Shown here: in pieces, positions 59,096 through 64,000 of the stretch
Layout of the letters: each line of letters begins with the position of its first letter
Numbering within the stretch: position 1 is the first letter of the stretch
Source: Streptomyces durocortorensis
GTDB taxonomy: Bacteria; Actinomycetota; Actinomycetes; Streptomycetales; Streptomycetaceae
Assembly: GCF_031760065.1 (NCBI RefSeq)
Contig: NZ_CP134500.1
Location: 6,014,001 to 6,078,000, forward strand
Length of the DNA stretch: 64,000 nucleotides
Direction of reading: 5' to 3'
The notes under the pieces: model-generated
Told to the model about the DNA's origin: nothing
What the model saw: the letters and a program-made list of their open reading frames with translations, nothing else
The model's database searches: none
Program-made: the position numbers and the translations under genes

Positions 59096-60744
59096 ACGCG
59101 CTCGTCCCGCTGCCGGTGCTACTGCCGCTGTGCGCCACCGGCCTCAGCCTGGCCTTCGGTACCCGCCTCAAACGCTTCCAGCGCTTCATCAGCGTCGCCG
59201 TGCTCAGCGCCGTCACGGCGCTCTCGGCGATCCTGATGATCGCCGCCGACAACCGGGGCCCGCTCTCCGTCCACCTCGGCGACTTCGCCCCGCCGCTCGG
59301 CATCACCCTGGTCGCCGACCGGCTCTCCGGACTGATGCTCACCGTCTCCTCGGCCGTCACGCTCTGCGTGCTGATCTACTCCCTCGGCCAGGGCATGACC
59401 GACCGGGACAAGGAGACCCCGCTCGCCGTCTTCCACCCCGCGTATCTGATCCTCGTGGCCGGGGTCTCCTGCACCTTCCTCGCGGGCGACCTCGTCAACC
59501 TCTACGTCGGCTTCGAGATCATGCTCGTCGCCAGCTTCGTCCTGCTCACCCTCGGCGGCACCGGACCCCGGATGCGGGCGGGCTCCACGTACGTGATCAT
59601 CTCCCTGTTCTCCTCGATGCTCTTCCTCACCGCCATCGCCATGACGTACGCGGCCGCCGGAACCGTGAACTTCGCGCAGCTCGCGGTGCGGCTGTCCGAA
59701 CTCCCCACCGGGGTACAGACCCTGATCCAGGCGATGCTGCTGACCGTCTTCGCGATCAAGGCGGCCGTCTTCCCGCTCGCCGCGTGGCTCCCCGACTCCT
59801 ATCCGACCGCCCCCGCCCCCGTCACCGCCGTCTTCGCCGGTCTGCTCACCAAGGTCGGCGTCTACTGCATGATGCGCACCGAGACGCTGCTCTTCCCCGG
59901 CAGCCGCCTCGGCGACCTCCTGATGGCCGTCGCGCTGGCCTCCATGGTGATCGGCATCCTCGGCGCGGTCGCCCAGACCGACCTGAAACGACTCCTCTCC
60001 TTCACCCTGATCAGCCACATCGGCTACATGGTGTTCGGGATCGGCCTCGCCACCCGGGAGACGTACGGCGGAGCCATCGTGTACGTCGCCCACCACATCA
60101 CCGTCCAGACGACCCTGTTCCTGGTCGCCGGGCTCATCGAACGCCGCGGCGGCACCACCGAGCTGACCCGGCTCGGCGGACTGGCCAGGGCCGCCCCGAT
60201 GCTCGCGCTGCTGTTCTTCGTACCCGCGATGAACCTCGCGGGCATCCCCCCGCTGTCCGGCTTCATCGGCAAGCTCGGCCTGATGCGCGCCGGCGTGGCC
60301 GACGGCGGCGGCTGGGCCTGGGTCCTGGTCGTCGCCTCCGCGGTCACCAGCCTCCTGACGCTGTACGTGGTCGCCAAGGTGTGGAACCTGGCCTTCTGGC
60401 GGGCCGCCCCACCCGACCTGGCCGTCGCCGGTACGGTCCTGGAGTCCGGCGACGACAGCGACGAGGACACCGACGAGGGCCCCGACCACATCCCCGGCAC
60501 CGGCGACGAGGGCGTCACCCCCGCGCACCGCCCGGCGGGCCAGGCCGTCGCCGCGACGCTGCACGGCCGGGCCGTGACCACCACCAGCCGGCTGCCCCGC
60601 CCGATGACCGCGGCCACCGCGGCGACCATCGCGCTCGGCCTCTCCTTCACGGTCCTGGCCGCCCCGCTGACCGCCTACACCGACCGCACGGCCGCCGAAC
60701 TCCTCCAGCGGACCCCCTATGTCCAGGAGGTGCTGAGCCGGTGA
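59092..60744 (+). CDS. Na+/H+ antiporter subunit D
   Basis: The 550-residue ND2/ND4-like subunit has about fourteen helices. It has FEIMLVASFVLLTLGGTGP, FAIKAAVFPLAAWLPDSYPTAPAPVTAVFAGLLTKVGVYCMMR, LKRLLSFTLISHIGYMVFG and YVAHHITVQTTLFLVAGLIERR. An acidic loop (SGDDSDEDTDEGPDHIPG) interrupts the C-terminal part. ATGA overlap with subunit C. Confidence 0.93.
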   Translation: MNALVPLPVLLPLCATGLSLAFGTRLKRFQRFISVAVLSAVTALSAILMIAADNRGPLSVHLGDFAPPLGITLVADRLSGLMLTVSSAVTLCVLIYSLGQGMTDRDKETPLAVFHPAYLILVAGVSCTFLAGDLVNLYVGFEIMLVASFVLLTLGGTGPRMRAGSTYVIISLFSSMLFLTAIAMTYAAAGTVNFAQLAVRLSELPTGVQTLIQAMLLTVFAIKAAVFPLAAWLPDSYPTAPAPVTAVFAGLLTKVGVYCMMRTETLLFPGSRLGDLLMAVALASMVIGILGAVAQTDLKRLLSFTLISHIGYMVFGIGLATRETYGGAIVYVAHHITVQTTLFLVAGLIERRGGTTELTRLGGLARAAPMLALLFFVPAMNLAGIPPLSGFIGKLGLMRAGVADGGGWAWVLVVASAVTSLLTLYVVAKVWNLAFWRAAPPDLAVAGTVLESGDDSDEDTDEGPDHIPGTGDEGVTPAHRPAGQAVAATLHGRAVTTTSRLPRPMTAATAATIALGLSFTVLAAPLTAYTDRTAAELLQRTPYVQEVLSR

Positions 60745-61370
60745 GACGCATCCTGCGGTTCTCGTTCCGCAACGCCGATCTGCCGCCGCTGAGCTGCGAG
60801 TTCGGGGACCGCCGCAAGCGGGTCCTGGACCTGCCGCTGATCGCCTGGCTCACCGTGATCTGGGTGCTGCTCTGGTCCACCCTCACCTGGGCCAACGTGC
60901 TGACCGGCCTGGTCGTCGCGGTCGCCGTCTGCCTCGCCTTCCCGCTGCCCCGGGTCGACCTCGGGCTGCGGCTCCACCTCTGGGGGATCGTGTGCCTGGC
61001 CGGATATCTCTTCCAGGACATGTACACCTCCGGCGTGAAGGTCACCCGGCAGGTCTTCGTCGGCCTCCCGCACCGGGCCGCCGTGATCGGCGTGCCCCTG
61101 CGCTGCCGCAGCGACCTGATGCTCGCTGCCACCGCCGTCGCCGTCTCCAACGTCCCCGGCGGCTCCATCATCGAAGTGCGCCGGGCGACCGCCACCGTCT
61201 TCCTGCACGTCCTGGACGCCGACCTGCCCGAAGAGCTCGAAGCGGCGCGGCGCAAGGTGTGGCGCCTGGAGGAACTGACCGTACGGGCCTTCGGCACCCC
61301 CGACGAGATCGCCCGGGTCGCCGAACCCCCGCCACCGCCCCAGCCCACCCCCGGGAGGCCCGGACCATGA
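60741..61370 (+). CDS. Na+/H+ antiporter subunit E
   Basis: The 209-residue MrpE subunit starts at GTG 60741, overlapping the D stop (GTGA). Helices around LPLIAWLTVIWVLLWSTLTW and VLTGLVVAVAVCLAFPLP precede a beta-rich cytosolic part (LMLAATAVAVSNVPGGSIIE). A Pro-rich tail ends it. Confidence 0.92.
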   Translation: MRRILRFSFRNADLPPLSCEFGDRRKRVLDLPLIAWLTVIWVLLWSTLTWANVLTGLVVAVAVCLAFPLPRVDLGLRLHLWGIVCLAGYLFQDMYTSGVKVTRQVFVGLPHRAAVIGVPLRCRSDLMLAATAVAVSNVPGGSIIEVRRATATVFLHVLDADLPEELEAARRKVWRLEELTVRAFGTPDEIARVAEPPPPPQPTPGRPGP

Positions 61371-61702
61371 GCGCACCCGAACAGATCGACCGGATCCTGC
61401 TGACCACCGCCGTCGTGCTGATCGTCGTCGCCGGGGCCCTGCTGCTGGCCCGGATCTGGCGCGGCCCCTCCATGCTCGACCGGGCGATCTCGCTGGACGT
61501 CTGCGCAGCCCTGATCATCGCCGGGCTGGGCGCCAAGTCCGCCTTCGCCCGGGACCATTTCTACTTCCCGATCATGCTGGTGCTGGCGTTCCTCGGGTTC
61601 ACCGGATCGGTGGGCATCGCCCGCTTCATCGCCGTACGCGACCGGCCCGGGAACGCGCCCCGCCCGCCGCACCCCGACGGCACCCAGGAGGGCCCGCAGT
61701 GA
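61367..61702 (+). CDS. Na+/H+ antiporter subunit F
   Basis: The 111-residue MrpF subunit has three helices: LLTTAVVLIVVAGALLLARI, then RGPSMLDRAISLDVCAALII, then YFPIMLVLAFLGFTGSVGIARF. ATGA overlap with subunit E. Confidence 0.92.
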   Translation: MSAPEQIDRILLTTAVVLIVVAGALLLARIWRGPSMLDRAISLDVCAALIIAGLGAKSAFARDHFYFPIMLVLAFLGFTGSVGIARFIAVRDRPGNAPRPPHPDGTQEGPQ

Positions 61703-62052
61703 GCGCCTGGCTTCAGATCGCCGACACGGCAGGCGCCGTGGTGCTCCTCATCGGCGCCGCGATCTGCCTGCTCGGGGTGATCGGCATGATCCGGCTCCCC
61801 GACGTCCTCTCCCGCAGCCACGCGGCGACCAAACCCCAGACCCTCGGCATGATCCTGGTGCTGGTCGGGGTCGCCCTGCGGCTGCGCGGCGGCATGGACC
61901 TCGCCACCCTCGCCCTGATCGCCTTCTTCCAGATGCTCACCGGCCCGGTCGCCTCGCACCTGGTGGCCCGATCCGCGTACCGCACCGGCCAGATCGAACA
62001 CAGTGAGCTGCTCTTCGACGAACTGGACGAACAGCTCACCGACGGGAAATGA
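61699..62052 (+). CDS. Na+/H+ antiporter subunit G
   Basis: The 117-residue MrpG subunit starts at GTG 61699. It has VVLLIGAAICLLGVIGMIRLPDVLSRSHAATKPQTLGMIL and ALIAFFQMLTGPVASHLVAR. It closes the antiporter operon. Confidence 0.92.
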   Translation: MSAWLQIADTAGAVVLLIGAAICLLGVIGMIRLPDVLSRSHAATKPQTLGMILVLVGVALRLRGGMDLATLALIAFFQMLTGPVASHLVARSAYRTGQIEHSELLFDELDEQLTDGK

Positions 62053-62101
62053 CCGGGCCCGCATGCAATGATGCGGGCACATGCCGGACGCTGGGGGGCG
62101 T

Positions 62102-62839
62102 ATGGGAAGCACGGGCACGGTGCTGCGCGAATTGCGCGGCGCACAGAAGAGCGCCAAGGGCGTTTCGCTGTACTCGCGGTACGTGAACCGCCCGGCCGGG
62201 CGGGTGCTGGCGGCCGGGGCGTATCGCATGGGGCTGACACCCAATCAAGTTACGCTGGTCAGCGCCTTGTTCACCTATTCCGCCCTCGCCGCGGTCGCGC
62301 TCGCCGAGCCGTCGTGGACGCTCGCGGTCACCGTCTACGCGGCCCTGGCGGTCGGCTTCGCCTTCGACTCCGCCGACGGGCAGCTCGCCCGGCTCACCGG
62401 CAAGGGCGGGCCCGACGGGGAGTGGCTGGACCATGTCGTGGACTGCGGGAAGCTGCTCCTCGTCCACACCGCGGTCCTGATCTCGTTCTACCGCTTCGGT
62501 GAACTACCCTCTGATGCCTGGCTGTTGCTGCCACTGGGCTTCCAGCTGGCCGCCGTGCTCACCTTCTGCGCCGGGCTGCTGCGCGAACAGCTCGGCAAGG
62601 CGGCGGCGAGCGCCCGCGGGCCGGCCTGGGCGGCACCGGCGGCGGCGCCGGTCTCCCGGGGGCGGGCCGTGGCGCTGCTGCCCGCCGACTACGGGGTGTT
62701 CTGCCTGGTGTTCCTCCTGCTCGGCGCACCCGGAGCCTTCCGCGCCGGGTACGCCGTGCTGGCGGTGGTGCACACCCTGTTCCTCGCGGCCTTCCTGGCC
62801 AAGTGGTTCAGGGAGCTGAAAGCGCTCCGGGCGGGCTGA
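62102..62839 (+). CDS. CDP-alcohol phosphatidyltransferase family protein
   Basis: The 245-residue membrane enzyme starts at ATG 62102 behind GGGGGG; ATG 62081 is possible. The catalytic motif is DSADGQLARLTGKGG with WLDHVVD, i.e. DG-x2-AR-x8-G-x3-D-x3-D. It transfers a CDP-linked alcohol phosphate to an acceptor. The convergent cytidylyltransferase overlaps its end by 32 bp, so the two may make and use a CDP-activated polyol. Confidence 0.9.
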   Translation: MGSTGTVLRELRGAQKSAKGVSLYSRYVNRPAGRVLAAGAYRMGLTPNQVTLVSALFTYSALAAVALAEPSWTLAVTVYAALAVGFAFDSADGQLARLTGKGGPDGEWLDHVVDCGKLLLVHTAVLISFYRFGELPSDAWLLLPLGFQLAAVLTFCAGLLREQLGKAAASARGPAWAAPAAAPVSRGRAVALLPADYGVFCLVFLLLGAPGAFRAGYAVLAVVHTLFLAAFLAKWFRELKALRAG

Positions 62840-63257
62840 CGAGCACGTCCAGCGCCCGCCGCAGCTGGGTGCTGGACGTGTGCACGGTGTACGGGAAGTA
62901 GACGACCTCCACGCCCACTTCGGCGAAGTCGCGCTCCAGCTTCAGGCCCTTGTCCGTGCCCCGCCAGTCGTCGCCCTTGAAGATCACGTCGAACCGGACC
63001 TGCTGCCAGGTCTCGACCTTGTCCGGCACGGTCTCCACGAACGCGGCGTCCACGAACCGCACGCTGCGGACGATCTCCAGTCGTTCGCGCAACGGGATCA
63101 CGGGCCGGTGGCCCTTGGCGAGGGCGGCCATCTCGTCCGAGACGACCCCCGCGACCAGGTAGTCGCACTGACTGCGGGCATGCCGCAGGATGTTCAGGTG
63201 ACCGACATGGAACAGGTCGTACACCCCGGGCGCGTAACCCACCCTGTGCTGCACCAT
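62808..63257 (-). CDS. cytidylyltransferase-like protein (TagD / glycerol-3-phosphate type)
   Basis: The 149-residue protein starts at ATG 63257 behind GGGGGAGAG. The nucleotidyltransferase motifs are GVYDLFHVGHLNILRHAR (HxGH), the DVIFKGDDWRG segment, and VHTSSTQLRR (the ISSTxLR-like motif). It should activate a phosphorylated polyol with CTP. Divergent from the glycosyltransferase and convergent with the CDP-alcohol transferase, it suggests a wall-polymer or glycolipid locus. Confidence 0.88.
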   Translation of the reverse strand: MVQHRVGYAPGVYDLFHVGHLNILRHARSQCDYLVAGVVSDEMAALAKGHRPVIPLRERLEIVRSVRFVDAAFVETVPDKVETWQQVRFDVIFKGDDWRGTDKGLKLERDFAEVGVEVVYFPYTVHTSSTQLRRALDVLVSPPGALSAP

Positions 63258-63408
63258 CCGTATCTCTCCCCCCACGGTGAACGTGATCCGGTGATGTTCC
63301 AACGACCTTACTGTGAAGAACACTTGAGCAAGCCGTGAACGGATAAGCTCGACAGGGGCTGTTCCTCGGTGGGGACAGCGGCTGTCATGGGGGGAAGGCG
63401 ATCGTCCG

Positions 63409-64000
63409 ATGAGTGATGGAGCCAGGCGCGGGCCGTTCCGGGACCGCCGCCTTCTGGTGGTGTCGACCAACTATGCCCCGGAGGTCACGGGCATCGGCCC
63501 GTACGCTACCCAACTGGCCGAGCACTGGGCCGCGTCGGGTGCCCGGGTCAGGGCGCTGACCGGTATGCCGCACTACCCCGCCTGGCAGCTAGAGGAGGGC
63601 TACCGGGGCGTGTGGCGGACCGTGGAGATACGCGGTGGCGTCGGCGTGCACCGGCGCAGGCACTATGTGCCGTCCCGTCAGACCGCCCTGCGCCGAGCCG
63701 CGTTCGAGGCGAGCATCCTCGCCACCGGGCTCACCGCCCCGCCGCCGGGACGCCCCGACGCCGTGATCGCCCAGATGCCCAGCCTCGCGGGCGGCGTCAT
63801 CGGGGCCCGCCTCGCCCGTCGCCACCGCGTGCCCTACCTCCCCGTTGTCCAGGACCTGATGGGCGCCGCCGCCGCGCAGAGCGGCATCCGGGGCGGGGGC
63901 CGGGCGGCCGCCGTCGCCGCGGCCGCCGAGCGGTACGCGTTGCGCGGGGCCGCCCTCGTCGGCGTCATCCACGAGAGCTTCGTCCCCGGGGTCACCGCCC
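63409..64000 (+). CDS. family 4 glycosyltransferase (N-terminal part, truncated by window edge)
   Basis: ATG 63409 with GGGGGAAGG upstream opens a frame to the right edge. The N-terminal half of a GT-B glycosyltransferase is visible: RLLVVSTNYAPEVTGIGPYA, TQLAEHWAASGARVRALTGM, then PHYPAWQLEEGYRG, RHYVPSRQTALRRAAFEAS and PYLPVVQDLMGAAAAQSG. This matches WcaI-like enzymes. The donor-binding C-terminal half is outside the window. Confidence 0.88.
   Translation, partial: MSDGARRGPFRDRRLLVVSTNYAPEVTGIGPYATQLAEHWAASGARVRALTGMPHYPAWQLEEGYRGVWRTVEIRGGVGVHRRRHYVPSRQTALRRAAFEASILATGLTAPPPGRPDAVIAQMPSLAGGVIGARLARRHRVPYLPVVQDLMGAAAAQSGIRGGGRAAAVAAAAERYALRGAALVGVIHESFVPGVTA

Overview
The window is a high-GC, densely packed chromosomal segment of an actinobacterium, almost certainly a Streptomyces. 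Supporting signs are GTG starts, ATGA/GTGA gene overlaps, DmdR1/IdeR-type and CsoR-type boxes, MocR, FCD-GntR and MmyB-type regulators, a SepF-like protein, and rare TTA (bldA) codons. No rRNA, tRNA, CRISPR array or insertion-sequence transposase was recognised.

Layout. 1-1.5 kb: dimethylargininase (cut by the left edge) and its Lrp regulator. 1.6-11.4 kb: an accessory, immunity-like island. It has a Crp-type cyclic-nucleotide sensor gene with an early TTA codon; a class III cyclase-like protein; two paralogous P-loop (STAND-like) proteins; a possible SPFH-like protein; a 95-residue motif carrier; a possible sigma-like protein with a small HTH protein; and a TIR/deoxyribosyltransferase-like protein that also carries a TTA codon. 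Four of these proteins share one short motif (G-x-[IF]-N-[TA]-G-[TS]-V-H-G-[GD]-Q). It lies in the C-terminal part of the first protein of each pair and near the N-terminus of the paired ATPase, which is the layout of amyloid-signalling effector/NLR pairs. Crp-like palindromes precede both pairs. This is the best candidate for an undescribed system.

11.5-17.2 kb: three secreted proteins (GH43/32-like, M23 peptidase, lysozyme-like) sharing the same seven-repeat propeller. 17.3-26.3 kb: vWA protein, frameshifted LysE exporter with divergent MocR regulator, M9 collagenase, proline racemase remnant with FCD-GntR regulator, membrane protein and divergent MmyB-type regulator. 26.4-31.0 kb: copper-responsive secreted protein behind a CsoR palindrome, then an iron-siderophore uptake operon (binding protein and two permeases, no ATPase). 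31-38.4 kb: DedA, SIS/DeoR pair, SepF-like, MazG-like pyrophosphohydrolase, DUF6099-like, F420 oxidoreductase, homocysteine methyltransferase. 38.4-42.5 kb: Hen1/Pnkp RNA repair. 42.6-46.7 kb: arginine deiminase, ornithine carbamoyltransferase and an amino-acid permease. 47-55.5 kb: a 2-aminobenzoyl-CoA (anthranilate) type catabolic cluster with a PaaX regulator. 55.6-62 kb: Mrp/Mnh cation antiporter operon (A with fused B, then C-G). 62-64 kb: CDP-alcohol phosphotransferase, cytidylyltransferase and a glycosyltransferase cut by the right edge.

A cross-cutting oddity: many genes are followed by short degenerate tandem repeats whose unit includes the gene's own last codons and stop. The unit differs at each locus (7 to 24 bp). 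Related in-frame repeats have been absorbed into some proteins (dimethylargininase, MazG-like, SepF-like).
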